DNA of 64,000 nucleotides from Streptomyces albidus (ex Kaewkla and Franco 2022) (GCF_013870515.1 NZ_JACBXA010000001.1:1-64000), one strand, 5' to 3'; shown: positions 17,304 to 26,290, counted from the stretch's first letter. Translations and numbers: made by a program. The notes: generated from the letters alone by a model not told the origin.

Positions 17304-18089
17304 ATGCCCATGTCCCGCCGGCAGCGGACGCGGACCGTCCGGGGCGTCCAGTACGGGGTGCTGGCTCTCGTCGTGGCCGCCATGGCCTTCGGTGCGAACT
17401 GGGGCGAGATACGCCGCGCCTTCTTCGACCTCGACGTCGCGCAGGCCCTGTTCCCCGACATCATCACCACCGCCCTGGTCAACACCGTCGTCTACACCCT
17501 CCTCGGGTTCGGCTTCGGTCTCGCGCTGGGCCTGGTCCTGGCGCTGATGCGGCTGTCGTCGGTGCCGCCGTACCGGTGGCTGGCGACCGGGTACATCGAG
17601 TTCTTCCGCGGCGTGCCGGCACTGCTGGTCTTCATCGCGCTCGGCTTCGGCGTCCCGATCGCCTTCCAGGTCGTCATCAACCAGTACGTCACCGTGATGC
17701 TCGCCCTCGGCCTCGTCGGTGCCGCCTACATGGCGGAGACGATCAGGGCCGGCATCCAGGCCGTGCCCAAGGGACAGGTGGAGGCGGCCCGTTCGCTGGG
17801 CATGTCGCAGGGGCGGGCCATGCGCTCGATAGTCATCCCGCAGGCGTTCCGGATCGTCCTGCCTCCGCTGACCAACGAGCTGATCCTGCTGACCAAGGAC
17901 TCCTCGCTGGTCTATCTGCTCGGCCTCTCCCTCGGCCAGTACGAGCTGGCCAAGTTCGGCCGTGACGCGCTGAACGAGAACCGCAGTCTGACTCCGATTC
18001 TCGTCGCCGGGCTGTGCTACCTGATCATCACCCTCCCGCTCGGCCACCTGGTCCGGCGGCTCGAGGCCCGTACCGCGAAGGCCAGGTGA
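17304..18089 (+). CDS. Polar amino acid ABC transporter permease (HisM/GlnP type)
   Basis: 261 residues. ATG 17304 follows a GAGGAG ribosome site; ATG 17310 is a close alternative. It has about five transmembrane helices and the EAA loop (EAARSLGMSQGRAMRSIVIPQAFRI shortened: EAARSLGMSQG then IVIPQAFRIVLPPL) that docks the ATPase. There is only one permease gene, so it is likely to work as a homodimer. It lies between the binding protein and the ATPase, with 69- and 6-base gaps, so all three are one operon. Confidence 0.92.
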   Translation: MPMSRRQRTRTVRGVQYGVLALVVAAMAFGANWGEIRRAFFDLDVAQALFPDIITTALVNTVVYTLLGFGFGLALGLVLALMRLSSVPPYRWLATGYIEFFRGVPALLVFIALGFGVPIAFQVVINQYVTVMLALGLVGAAYMAETIRAGIQAVPKGQVEAARSLGMSQGRAMRSIVIPQAFRIVLPPLTNELILLTKDSSLVYLLGLSLGQYELAKFGRDALNENRSLTPILVAGLCYLIITLPLGHLVRRLEARTAKAR

Positions 18090-18095
18090 CCGAAG

Positions 18096-18893
18096 GTGAC
18101 CGATCACAAGGCAGACGAGGCCGCGATCCGCGTCGAGGGGCTGCACAAGTCCTTCGGGGAGCTCGAGGTCCTCAAGGGCATCGACGTCACGGTGCGCCCC
18201 GGTGAAGTCGTGTGCGTCATCGGCCCGTCCGGCTCGGGCAAGTCGACGCTGCTTCGGTGCGTGAACCTCCTGGAGGAGCCGACGGCGGGCACCGTCGCCC
18301 TCTCCGGCACCGAACTGACCGATCCCGACGTGGACATCGACCGGGTACGGCGCCGCATCGGCATGGTCTTCCAGAGCTTCAACCTCTTCCCGCACCTGTC
18401 CGTGCTGGACAATCTCACCATCGCCCAGCGGCGTGTCCTGGGGCGCGGCAAGGACGAGGCCGAGCGGATCGGTCGGGCCAATCTGCGGCGGGTGGGGGTC
18501 TCCGAGAAGGAGTCGGCCTACCCCGCGCAGCTCTCCGGCGGCCAGCAGCAACGGGTGGCCATCGCCCGGGCCCTGTCGATGGACCCGGAGCTGATGCTCT
18601 TCGACGAGCCGACGTCCGCACTCGACCCCGAACTCGTCGGCGACGTCCTCGCCGTCATGCGCCGCCTCGCCGACGAGGGCATGACGATGATGGTCGTCAC
18701 CCACGAGATGAGCTTCGCCCGCGAAGTCGCGGACCGCGTGGTCTTCATGGACGGCGGCGTCATCGTCGAGGAGGGCCCCCCGAGCCGCGTGATCGGCGAC
18801 CCGCAGCACCAGCGCACCCGCACCTTTCTCTCCCGAGTCCTGGACCCGGCCGCCGCCGACGTCACCGAGGACAGCGCACCACCGGGCCGATAG
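18096..18893 (+). CDS. Polar amino acid ABC transporter ATP-binding protein (GlnQ type)
   Basis: 265 residues from GTG 18096, 6 bases after the permease stop. It has Walker [10 protein letters not shown], the Q-loop in [11 protein letters not shown], signature [15 protein letters not shown], Walker [13 protein letters not shown] and the switch His in VVTHEMSFA. The whole chain matches GlnQ/HisP-type ATPases. It supplies energy for uptake with the two preceding genes. Confidence 0.94.
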   Translation: MTDHKADEAAIRVEGLHKSFGELEVLKGIDVTVRPGEVVCVIGPSGSGKSTLLRCVNLLEEPTAGTVALSGTELTDPDVDIDRVRRRIGMVFQSFNLFPHLSVLDNLTIAQRRVLGRGKDEAERIGRANLRRVGVSEKESAYPAQLSGGQQQRVAIARALSMDPELMLFDEPTSALDPELVGDVLAVMRRLADEGMTMMVVTHEMSFAREVADRVVFMDGGVIVEEGPPSRVIGDPQHQRTRTFLSRVLDPAAADVTEDSAPPGR

Positions 18894-19225
18894 CCCCTGG
18901 GTGCGCGGCCGGCGTAAGGCTGGCGGAGGAACACCCGCTTCAGGAGTGACGAGGGCGGGTGAGTGCTCACCTGGGCACGTGGACATCGCCCTCCACCGGC
19001 CAACTCGCCCGTCGGACAGCCGGTTTCCCCGTGGGCCGCGGCCCGTCTCCACGGTTCCAGGCCTGCGAAGAGCCGATGAACGTCGCCGATCAGTGAACGT
19101 GGACGTACTGATCGAGGACGTTGATCGAAGGCGACGGATGGCTCTCAGTGGTGCCGTTGGGGTGCGGCCCGACGCGACAGATGTGTCGCAGGCGTGGGAC
19201 CCACAAAGATGTGCCGAGGTAACGA
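18894..19225. other. Intergenic region, no gene seen
   Basis: 332 bases between the convergent importer ATPase and CGNR genes. A 12-base palindrome GGGCCGCGGCCC (19033-19044) is the only symmetric element noticed. No clear hairpin terminator was found for either gene. Confidence 0.4.
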
Positions 19226-19801
19226 TCACTTCGCTGATCTGGGGTTCTTGCGCTGGTTGGCATTGAAGCGCGCCTTCTTCTGACGATTCCCGCACGTGTT
19301 CATGTCACACCATTTGCGGGTGCGGCTTCGGCTGGTGTCGAAGAAGGCGGCCTGGCAGGTTGGCGACGCGCACAAGGCCAGACTTCCGTCTCGTTCGCCG
19401 GCGATGATGCTGATCGCGTCGGCGGCGATCACGCTGAGGGCATCTTCCACGCAGGAAGCCGAGCTGAGCTGCCATCGCCGCTCCCCCTCGGGCGTCAGGA
19501 CGGCCGCGGCCCGGCCCTGAGCGCTGCGGTCATTGATCACTTGGACAGCAGACGCAGGAAGCGCCTCCCGGATCGCCGCCGCTGTCGCGGCGGCGTGAAT
19601 CGACTCCCTCAGTTCCCGAGCGAGATCGAGCTGGGCGGTGCTGCAGGAGTCCACGGCGAGGCCGTTCACTGCCAGCCAGTCGACGAGCCGGTGCGGCGTG
19701 GGAATGCGCTCCACGGCGTCGCCATGACGCTCCGACAGAGTCCCCGTGAAGCTGGTCGCCAGCACGTTGCCGAGGCGGAAGTCAGGAAACTCAACTCGCA
19801 T
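19226..19801 (-). CDS. CGNR zinc-finger transcription regulator
   Basis: 191 residues from ATG 19801, with GGTGG a few bases upstream. The N-terminal ABATE-type domain begins FRLGNVLATSFTGTL and contains PHRLVDWL. The C-terminal zinc finger reads LCASPTCQAAFFD, then RTRKWCDMNTCGNR, with the four cysteines and the CGNR signature intact. These proteins are regarded as DNA-binding regulators with an N-terminal ligand pocket. It is divergent from an epoxide hydrolase. Two 19-base palindromes lie between the genes, the first ending one base before its start codon, so autorepression and control of the hydrolase are likely. Confidence 0.88.
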   Translation of the reverse strand: MRVEFPDFRLGNVLATSFTGTLSERHGDAVERIPTPHRLVDWLAVNGLAVDSCSTAQLDLARELRESIHAAATAAAIREALPASAVQVINDRSAQGRAAAVLTPEGERRWQLSSASCVEDALSVIAADAISIIAGERDGSLALCASPTCQAAFFDTSRSRTRKWCDMNTCGNRQKKARFNANQRKNPRSAK

Positions 19802-19802
19802 G

Positions 19803-19883
19803 GAACCACCATAGCAGGTTCCACATTCACGTGACGGCATGGTAGAACCGTCATAGCCGGTTCACGTGAGTCGTAGCCGGCTC
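19803..19883. promoter_or_regulatory. Two-site operator GAACC-N9-GGTTC between CGNR and epoxide hydrolase genes
   Basis: Sites at 19803-19821 and 19845-19863 both read GAACC, nine bases containing CATAGC, then GGTTC. Their starts are 42 bases apart, four DNA turns, so a protein would contact both on one face. A degenerate half-site (TAGCCGGCTC, 19874-19883) sits 20 bases further on. On the minus strand both sites contain TATGGT or TATGAC, possible -10 boxes for the CGNR gene. Confidence 0.7.
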
Positions 19884-19903
19884 CGCGATGGCCAGGAGGT
19901 CTC

Positions 19904-21076
19904 ATGCCCCGTCCAACCAGCGACGTGCAAGCATTTGAAGCCCACGCAACCGACGCCGACCTCGACGATCTGCGCGCGCGACTGGCCGCGGCGCGGCTGC
20001 CGGAGGCCGAGACGGTCCATCGCGCCGCGCCCGGCCCTCGCCGATGGGATCAGGGCGTCCCTCTCGCCGACCTCGTCGACGTCGTGAACTACTGGCGCAC
20101 CGGGTACGAGTGGCGGTCGTTCGAAGAGCGCCTTGACCGGATCGGCCAGTTCCGCACGACCATCGATGATCTGGGAATCCACTTCCTCCACCGCCGGTCC
20201 GCGCGCGCAGATGCCACTCCTCTGATCTTGACGCACGGCTGGCCAGGCAGCGTTGCTGAGTTCATCGACGTAGTGGACGAACTGGCGGATCCGGAAGATG
20301 CAGCCGCACCGGCGTTCCACGTCGTGGTCCCGTCGCTTCCAGGCTTCGGCTACAGCGACAAGCCGGCCATCACCGGGTGGGGAACCGAGAAGATCGCGGC
20401 CGCATGGGTGGAACTGATGGGAAGGCTCGGCTACAGCAAGTTCGTGGCCCACGGCGGTGACTGGGGAGGCAACATCACCACGGTTCTCGGCGGCAGGTTC
20501 CCGGCGCACGTTCTCGGCATCCACACAACGTTCGCGGAGGGACCGCCCGGGTCGGCAACGGACGGGCTGACGGCGGCCGAGCGCGAATGGATCGAGGAGA
20601 CCCGCCATTTCTGGCGCCACCGCGCGGCGTACGCGAAGCAGCAGGCGACCCGACCGCAGACCATCGGCTACTCGCTCGTCGACTCACCGGTCGGGCTTCT
20701 CGCCTGGATCCTTGACAAGTTCGCCGAGTGGACGGACACCGAAGACAGCCCCTTCGAGACGCTTTCCATGGACAGAGTTCTTGACGACGTCACCCTGTAT
20801 TGGCTGACGCGGACCGGCGCATCGGCGGCCCGCATCTACTACGAAAGCCACAACTCGCTCGACCCCGAACTGCGGGTCGACGTCCCGTCAGCAATCACGA
20901 TGTATCCCCGCGACATCGAGCGGTGTCCGCGCCCCTGGGCACAGGAGCGGTACCGACAGATCGTCCGCTGGAGGTCGCCCGAAAACGGCGGACATTTCCC
21001 GTCGCTGGAGGTTCCCGAGTATTTCGTCAAGGACCTGCAAGAGGGCCTCGCGGCAGTGCTGGCCGCTCATCGGTGA
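19904..21076 (+). CDS. Epoxide hydrolase (EHN family)
   Basis: 390 residues from ATG 19904, with AGGAGG 4 bases upstream. An N-terminal EHN domain (residues 8-115, with DLRARLAAARLPEAE and GVPLADLVDVVNYW) precedes an alpha/beta hydrolase fold. HGWPGS at 111-116 is the oxyanion strand, GGDWGG at 184-189 holds nucleophile Asp186, and GGHFPSLEVP carries the catalytic His. Cap tyrosines are present (IYYESHN). It should open epoxides to diols, but natural substrates of bacterial members are mostly unknown. It is probably controlled by the divergent CGNR regulator. Confidence 0.9.
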   Translation: MPRPTSDVQAFEAHATDADLDDLRARLAAARLPEAETVHRAAPGPRRWDQGVPLADLVDVVNYWRTGYEWRSFEERLDRIGQFRTTIDDLGIHFLHRRSARADATPLILTHGWPGSVAEFIDVVDELADPEDAAAPAFHVVVPSLPGFGYSDKPAITGWGTEKIAAAWVELMGRLGYSKFVAHGGDWGGNITTVLGGRFPAHVLGIHTTFAEGPPGSATDGLTAAEREWIEETRHFWRHRAAYAKQQATRPQTIGYSLVDSPVGLLAWILDKFAEWTDTEDSPFETLSMDRVLDDVTLYWLTRTGASAARIYYESHNSLDPELRVDVPSAITMYPRDIERCPRPWAQERYRQIVRWRSPENGGHFPSLEVPEYFVKDLQEGLAAVLAAHR

Positions 21077-21209
21077 AACGCGGCTCGGTGCCGGCGCTCG
21101 ATCACGGCCTGATCCGGCTCAAGGCGTTGCCCGACGGCTTCCGGACCGGGTTCATCGAGACGGCAGAACGTGGTCAGCCGGGGGCGCGGCGAAGATAGCG
21201 TGGAGCAGT

Positions 21210-21235
21210 CGAGGTCTTTCAGACGGTAGACCTCG
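21210..21235 (+). terminator. Hairpin after epoxide hydrolase
   Basis: Arms CGAGGTCT (21210-21217) and AGACCTCG (21228-21235) form a perfect 8-base stem with a 10-base loop. It lies 134 bases past the epoxide hydrolase stop and 95 bases before the next start. It has no T tract, so the terminator role is tentative. Confidence 0.4.
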
Positions 21236-21330
21236 GCGCCGACCTGCCGACACCCTCAACTGCGAAGAGCCGTCATCGTGCCCGGCGCGGTTGATGGGGC
21301 TTCAGCCGTACCACGACGTAGAGAGATGCA

Positions 21331-22122
21331 ATGAGCGCCGTCGTACACAAGACCGTTCTCGCCACTGACGGCGAACAACTCAGCCTCTACACGGTGACGC
21401 CGCAACACGAGAGCGTCGGTGCCTGCGGCGTCGTCATCATGCACGGCGCCGGCACCGGCGACAAAGAACGGCATCTGCCGTTCGCCGAGGACTTCGCCGC
21501 GTACGGGCATCCTGCCGTCGCGCTGGACTTCTCGGGTCACGGCGAGAGCACCGGAGAGCTGCTGAACCTCAGCCTCAGGCGGCGGCGCGACCAGGCCGCG
21601 GCAGTCGTCGACGAGGTATTCGGCGCCGAACGCCGTCTGGTCTTGGTCGGGTTCAGCATGAGCGGCCAGACCGTCGCCGACCTGGTGGACCTGTACGGCA
21701 AGCGTGTGGCGGCCATCGTTCTCTGTGCACCGGGGATCTATGGAAAGGACACCTGGGACGTTCCCTTCGGCGCCGGGTTCACCGAGTTGATCCGGCGCCC
21801 GGAGAGCTGGCGCGACAGTCAGGCTCTGGACACCTACGCGAGCTTCGACGGTCGCGCGCTCCTCGTCCTACCGGAACACGACGCGGTCATTCCCGACGGT
21901 GTGACCGAGCTCCTTCGCACCGCGCTCTCCACCCGCGCGGACTTCTCCTCCCTCCGGCTCGCGGGGGCCGGCCACCGGCTCGGAGCCTGGCTGGCCGACC
22001 AGTCGCAGGCCCGCAGCGACATCATCAGCACGCTGCTCCGGCGACGCCCCTCCGTTCAGACCACTGGAACCGGGCCCCGATCCGCTGGACTTCCCGCGGA
22101 TGCGGATGTCCCGTCGTCCTGA
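21331..22122 (+). CDS. Alpha/beta hydrolase
   Basis: 263 residues from ATG 21331. It has the alpha/beta hydrolase order: VVIMHGAGTGDKERHLP (oxyanion loop), DFSGHGESTG, nucleophile elbow GFSMSG (Ser109), LLVLPEHDAVIP (acid Asp) and AGAGHRLG (His). It looks like a serine esterase or BAAT/dienelactone-type hydrolase of S9-like fold. The substrate is unknown. The C-terminal 25 residues are low-complexity. It may be read with the epoxide hydrolase, although a hairpin lies between them. Confidence 0.8.
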   Translation: MSAVVHKTVLATDGEQLSLYTVTPQHESVGACGVVIMHGAGTGDKERHLPFAEDFAAYGHPAVALDFSGHGESTGELLNLSLRRRRDQAAAVVDEVFGAERRLVLVGFSMSGQTVADLVDLYGKRVAAIVLCAPGIYGKDTWDVPFGAGFTELIRRPESWRDSQALDTYASFDGRALLVLPEHDAVIPDGVTELLRTALSTRADFSSLRLAGAGHRLGAWLADQSQARSDIISTLLRRRPSVQTTGTGPRSAGLPADADVPSS

Positions 22123-22219
22123 CCTTCGCTGCTGTACGGCGGCGCCCCGGGGCGTGAGGCGGCCGGCGGTCCATGCCGGCTCTCAGAGGCCGAGCGTCAC
22201 CGGCTCGGTGCGGAAACAG

Positions 22220-22810
22220 CTACACGATGAAGAGGAGTTGGGCGGCGACGAGTACGTCCACGACGCCGCACCATTCAGCGAACGTACGGGCGACGACCTT
22301 GTCGAGCCAGAGGTGCACGAAGTCCCACACGCCGTGGAGGAACCAGCCGGCCGCCACGAGACAGCGTCCCAGCTCGGGATCGACCGCCAGCCCGGCGATC
22401 GCAAGTCCCCCGAATACGAGCGCCCCCGCGGCCTGGGCCCCGAAGGTGGCCCGACCGTGCGGAGTTCCGCAGACGGCGCCCCAGATCAAGAAGACCAGCG
22501 CGCAGGCGACGAGCACGGTGGACGGGGCGACCACATCCTGTACGGGCAGGGCGAACACGGCCACGAGTCCGGCTCCGAGCACCGGCCAGGTCCCCCGGGG
22601 CTTCCCGATCTGGTTGACGACCAGATAGATCAGCGGGAGCAGCGGCAGGACCTCCCCGAAGCCGCCGACGGCGTCGGCCAGGTCCTGCGATCCGGAGTCG
22701 ATCACGTTGAGGGTGGCGAGTGCGACGGCCAGCGCCGTCGGCCAGCGACGCTTGAGCACCTCGGCCGTGTGCCGCGTCTCCGCCGTCATGTGAGGTGTCG
22801 GAGCGGTCAT
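22220..22810 (-). CDS. Integral membrane protein
   Basis: 196 residues from ATG 22810, with GGAG about 8 bases upstream. There are five or six hydrophobic segments, including VLPLLPLIYLVVNQIGK, LVAVFALPVQDVV and VLVACALVFLIWGAV, and a C-terminal FLHGVWDFVHLWLDKVVARTFAEWC stretch (conserved His/Trp/Asp). Related proteins are widespread in actinomycetes but have no assigned function. It lies 44 bases after the gene at 22855 on the same strand, so the two form an operon. Confidence 0.7.
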   Translation of the reverse strand: MTAPTPHMTAETRHTAEVLKRRWPTALAVALATLNVIDSGSQDLADAVGGFGEVLPLLPLIYLVVNQIGKPRGTWPVLGAGLVAVFALPVQDVVAPSTVLVACALVFLIWGAVCGTPHGRATFGAQAAGALVFGGLAIAGLAVDPELGRCLVAAGWFLHGVWDFVHLWLDKVVARTFAEWCGVVDVLVAAQLLFIV

Positions 22811-22854
22811 GGGAAGTCTCCAAGTCGTGGAGCAGTACGGGAAGTCGAGCCGGA

Positions 22855-23313
22855 TCAGCAGCCGTACTCGTCGCGGCGGCGGAGCATGACCAGGAACATC
22901 AGAGGCAGCATCGCGACGTGCTCGAGTGCGACCACCGAGCCAGGGGCGACGACGTCCAGCCAGAGCAGAGGGAAGAGCAGGAGCATCGGCGCGAACATCG
23001 CCCCGCACATCTCGAGCGTGCTCGCCCATCCGTGACCGCGAAGGCGCATCCAGACGGCCATCCCGGCAGACATGTCGAACGCCATCTCCAGGGAGGCGAG
23101 TTCGGGATGACGGCTCGCGGAGAACTCCACGCCCGCGAGCGCCAGGATCCCCTGCGTCGCCGCGCCGAGGACCAGCATTCCGACGACCATCGCGGCGACC
23201 ATCTCCAGGAAGTGGCGGGCGAAGCGCCGACGTGCGTGCTGATCGCCGTGCGAGGTGTGCGTACCTCCGGCTCGGGTCGGCGGCGGGCCCTGACCTTGTC
23301 GGATGTGCTGCAT
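22855..23313 (-). CDS. Small membrane protein, His/Met-rich
   Basis: 152 residues from ATG 23313, with AAAGGAGAG 7 bases upstream. A basic N-terminus (QHARRRFARHF) is followed by about four membrane segments rich in Met (LEMVAAMVVGMLVLGAA, LEMAFDMSAGMAVWM, LEMCGAMFAPMLLLFPLLW, LEHVAMLPLMFLVML). The repeated LEM/Met pattern with His might bind a metal, but this is only suggestive. First gene of a two-gene operon with 22220-22810, divergent from a two-component system that may control it. Confidence 0.7.
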   Translation of the reverse strand: MQHIRQGQGPPPTRAGGTHTSHGDQHARRRFARHFLEMVAAMVVGMLVLGAATQGILALAGVEFSASRHPELASLEMAFDMSAGMAVWMRLRGHGWASTLEMCGAMFAPMLLLFPLLWLDVVAPGSVVALEHVAMLPLMFLVMLRRRDEYGC

Positions 23314-23504
23314 GGGGAGCTCTCCTTTCGGTACCGGAAGGGGACATCTCGGTCGCCTCAAGCGTGTGCCGGGGGCGGGGCCCGCCAGTAGTGCCGAATC
23401 CCCCCTGCGTGCGTGGGCTTGTCACGTCCTCGCATGACATCTGTCAGACGAGGACCGGCCGTGCAGCACCCTGAAATCGGCTGGCTTTGAGCGACAATGG
23501 CGAG

Positions 23505-24725
23505 ATGACGGACGGGGCGGTCGATCGCGGGGCGGGGCTGACGAGTCTCCGTCGCTACACGTGGTGGACCGTGCCGGGCATGACCGCATGCGTGCTGGTC
23601 GTCATCGTCGGCGCCTGGGTCCTCGACGGCGACGTCACACCCTGGGTCCGCGGCCTGGTAGCCACTGCCCTCGTCGTCGAGGCCGTGGCGAGTGTGGTGT
23701 TGCTGAGCCGACGGCTGGCCATGCTGCCGGTGACCGACGCGCACCCCGGTGGCCCGCCTGCGGCTTGGCTGATCGCCGCGGGCGCGGCCGGGGTCGTACT
23801 CGCCGTCTTCCCACTGGCCCTGCGCAACTACGGGTTGTGGGCGGTCGGGCCCGCCGTGTTGGTGGCGATCGTCGCGACGTACCTCTCGCCGCACGTCAGG
23901 CGATTGCTGATCGCGGGAGCCGTGCTTCTCGCGCTCCTGCCCGGGAGTGCCGTCAGCCTGGTCGAGGGGGACGGGGAGCTGATGTACGCCGCGCTGTTCC
24001 CGGCCGGGCTCGTCGCCTTCACCTCCTGGGTCACGCTCGGCCCTCTGTGGGCATGGGACACGGCACGGCGGCTGGACGAGGCGCGGCTCCTGGAAGGGGA
24101 GTCGGCTGTCAAGGACGAGCGGCTCCGGTTCGCCGCCGACCTGCACGACATCCAGGGTCATCACCTGCAAGTCATCGCGCTGAAAAGCGAGTTGGCGGCC
24201 CGGCTGGTCGAGGTGGACCCGGCCCGCGCCGCCGCGGAGATGAAGGAGGTTCGGCGGTTGTCGGCCGACGCCCTCAGCGACACCCGTGCCGTGGTGCAGG
24301 GCTACCGCCGTACGACGCTGGACGAGGAGATCACCAACGCGACCCGGGTGCTTGCCGCGGCAGACATCGACGCGCGGACGGCCGTCGATCCCGCGGCCGT
24401 CGCGACCGACCTCGCGGAGCCCGCACGCCACCTCCTGGGCCTGGTGATGCGGGAAGCCACCACCAACGTCCTCCGGCACAGCCGGGCCAGGCACGCCGAG
24501 GTCGACTTCCGGGTCGCGGACGACTTCGTCCGCCTGCGTGTGAGCAACGACGGCGCCGATGAACTCCCCCGCGTCCTGGAGGAGGGCACAGGGCTGCGCA
24601 CTCTCGCAGAGCGACTCGCCGCGGCCGGCGGCGCGTTGACCTGGGAGCACGTGGAGGATCGCTTCGTGGTGACGGCATCCCTGCCCGTAGAGGCCCCCAA
24701 CTCGGCGAACGGGGCGGTGCGGTGA
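23505..24725 (+). CDS. Sensor histidine kinase (DesK-like)
   Basis: 406 residues from ATG 23505; a TTG at 23487 is in frame. Five or six transmembrane helices (residues 20-180) precede a HisKA_3 domain with the phosphorylation site FAADLHDIQGHHLQ (His214) and an HATPase domain containing REATTNVLRHS and EEGTGLRTLAERL. This is the NarL-type kinase architecture of DesK, which senses membrane state through its helices. The stop overlaps the regulator start by four bases. GACAAT eight bases before the ATG suggests a leaderless transcript. Confidence 0.9.
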   Translation: MTDGAVDRGAGLTSLRRYTWWTVPGMTACVLVVIVGAWVLDGDVTPWVRGLVATALVVEAVASVVLLSRRLAMLPVTDAHPGGPPAAWLIAAGAAGVVLAVFPLALRNYGLWAVGPAVLVAIVATYLSPHVRRLLIAGAVLLALLPGSAVSLVEGDGELMYAALFPAGLVAFTSWVTLGPLWAWDTARRLDEARLLEGESAVKDERLRFAADLHDIQGHHLQVIALKSELAARLVEVDPARAAAEMKEVRRLSADALSDTRAVVQGYRRTTLDEEITNATRVLAAADIDARTAVDPAAVATDLAEPARHLLGLVMREATTNVLRHSRARHAEVDFRVADDFVRLRVSNDGADELPRVLEEGTGLRTLAERLAAAGGALTWEHVEDRFVVTASLPVEAPNSANGAVR

Positions 24726-25324
24726 TCCGGTTGCTGCTCGCCGACGACGAGGACCTTCTCAGAACGGCCCTGGTCGCGCTGCTCGCGCTGGAGGAGGATC
24801 TGACCGTGGTCGCCGAGGCCGCGACGTCCACCGACGCGGTCCGGCTGGCACGTGAGTGCCGCCCCGACATCGCCGTGCTCGACCTGGAGATGCCGCCGGG
24901 CGACGGGCTGAAAGCCGCGGAGGAGATCAGGTGCGAACTGCCCACCCAGATCGTCATGGTCACCCGGCACGCACGGCCCGCGGTGCTGCGCCGGGCGCTG
25001 GCCGCCGGCGTGCGCGGATTCGTTCCGAAGACGACGTCGGCAGCCAGACTGGCGGAGATCATCCGTGACATCGCAGCCGGCCGCCGCTACGTGGACCCGG
25101 ACATCGCGGCCTCCGCCCTGACCGAAGACGACTGCCCCCTCACCGACCGCGAACTGGAACTCCTGCGCGCCGCCCGCACCGGATCGTCCGTCGCCGAGAT
25201 CGCCGCCGAAGTCCACCTGGCCCCGGGCACGGTCCGCAACTACCTCTCGTCCGCGATGTCCAAGCTGGGCGTCGCGACTCGCCATGCCGCCGCCCATCAC
25301 GCCTGGGAACAGGGATGGATCTGA
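24722..25324 (+). CDS. NarL/LuxR-family response regulator (DesR-like)
   Basis: 200 residues from GTG 24722, overlapping the kinase stop (GTGA). The receiver domain has the acidic pair LLADDED, phospho-acceptor Asp54 in VLDLEMP, and Lys in VPKTTSA. The C-terminal LuxR helix-turn-helix reads LTDRELELLRAARTGSSVAEIA, then LAPGTVRNYLSSAMSKLG. It pairs with the DesK-like kinase. The divergent membrane-protein operon at 22220-23313 is a candidate target. Confidence 0.92.
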   Translation: MIRLLLADDEDLLRTALVALLALEEDLTVVAEAATSTDAVRLARECRPDIAVLDLEMPPGDGLKAAEEIRCELPTQIVMVTRHARPAVLRRALAAGVRGFVPKTTSAARLAEIIRDIAAGRRYVDPDIAASALTEDDCPLTDRELELLRAARTGSSVAEIAAEVHLAPGTVRNYLSSAMSKLGVATRHAAAHHAWEQGWI

Positions 25325-25399
25325 ACGCCCGTACCGGCACGACGTGTTGGGCGACAGGACGGCGACGCTCCCCCTGAACCGACGCACGCCCCTGAGGCG

Positions 25400-25543
25400 T
25401 CAGCGGTCGCGAACGAAGTCCCGGAGCACCCGGTGACCCAGCGCGGCAGTGAGGACCTCGCCGCAAGTGGATCGTGCGCCCGCGAGGCGCTGCCTCCCCT
25501 CCTCAGTGATGACGGCGTAGACACCGCGCTTGCCGTGGGGAGT
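25400..25543 (-). pseudogene. Remnant of a MarR-family regulator (C-terminal part)
   Basis: 47 codons read TPHGKRGVYAVITEEGRQ, RLAGARSTCGEVLTAALG, then HRVLRDFVRDR-stop. This is the wing and C-terminal dimerization part of a MarR protein (RGVYAVITEEG is the wing). The helix-turn-helix half is absent: upstream the frame becomes unrelated and meets a stop at 25586-25588. No start fits, so it is a decayed gene. It lies next to the SMR pump genes, which MarR proteins often control. Confidence 0.65.
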
Positions 25544-25916
25544 CCAGCATCTCCCTTGGACATCGTTTGACAGCAAGATACATGCTCATGCAAGCTCCTG
25601 TCTCAACTCTCGCTTCTCCTAGAGGGAGTTGAGGCACTCCAATTCCTTGCACGTACAAGCAACTGCCTGCCCGGGTACCCCGCTCTGAGCGCGCCGCCTC
25701 AGCATCGACGGATGTTGAGCGGAGACGCGTGGTCACACCGCGGCAGACGCACGACCCGGCCGACCGGCCGAAGACTCAACTCCCCTGACGGGCCCGCGTC
25801 TCGATGGTTGCTCGATGGCGGTCGGGCTGGACCAGCAAGCTCCCCACCTGCCCGCCGACCCGCAGCTCGCCCTGCACCGTCAGCCCACTCGTTGAACGAA
25901 AGGACCACGACTCCCC
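25544..25916. other. Region upstream of the SMR pair, no gene seen
   Basis: 373 bases, with lower GC near 25560-25670 than the surroundings. It must contain the SMR promoter. A guanidine riboswitch was looked for because paired SMR genes often have one, but the conserved core could not be recognised by eye. Confidence 0.4.
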
Positions 25917-26237
25917 ATGCACTGGCTCTACCTCTCTGTCGCCGTCATCTTCGAGATCACCGTGGCCATCGCAGCCGGAAAGGCCGCGGGCTTCACAAAC
26001 CGCCCGTGGACCATCGCGACCCTGCTCAGCGGTGCCATCGCGACCTGGTTCCTCAGCAGGGCGCTGCTGACCTTCGACGTCGGCGTCGGCTACGCCCTCT
26101 GGACGTCCGTTGCCGGCATCGGCATCACCGTTCTCGGAGCGCTGCTGATCGGCCAGCGCCTGGACTGGCGCAAGGCACTCGGTATCGCCGTCGTCATCGC
26201 CGGGGTCGTCGGCCTCCAACTCAGCGGTGCGGCCTGA
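25917..26237 (+). CDS. SMR-family multidrug efflux subunit
   Basis: 106 residues from ATG 25917, with AAAGGA upstream. Four transmembrane helices have SMR family landmarks: membrane Glu in YLSVAVIFEITVAIAAGKAAGF (Glu13), the GYALWTSVAGIGI signature, and the C-terminal IAVVIAGVVGLQLSG. SMR pumps exchange protons for quaternary ammonium compounds, guanidinium or other cations. A second SMR gene 53 bases downstream makes a paired system of the EbrAB/YkkCD kind, which work as heterodimers. Confidence 0.9.
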   Translation: MHWLYLSVAVIFEITVAIAAGKAAGFTNRPWTIATLLSGAIATWFLSRALLTFDVGVGYALWTSVAGIGITVLGALLIGQRLDWRKALGIAVVIAGVVGLQLSGAA

Positions 26238-26290
26238 GGATCCCGCCACCCCCCTGACTCTGACTTGCTTCGACGAAAGGACTCGGGCAG

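Noticed and set aside
16419-19295. 958-codon minus-strand frame opposite the amino acid importer
   Set aside because: It is a shadow of three well-supported plus-strand genes and has no recognisable domain.
21073-21198. 41-codon frame overlapping the epoxide hydrolase stop as GTGA
   Set aside because: The overlap suggests coupling, but there is no family feature or ribosome site of its own and the sequence is not convincingly protein-like.
25730-25916. Guanidine riboswitch before the SMR pair
   Set aside because: The conserved ACGR hairpins or ykkC core were not recognisable by eye. A covariance-model search would decide.
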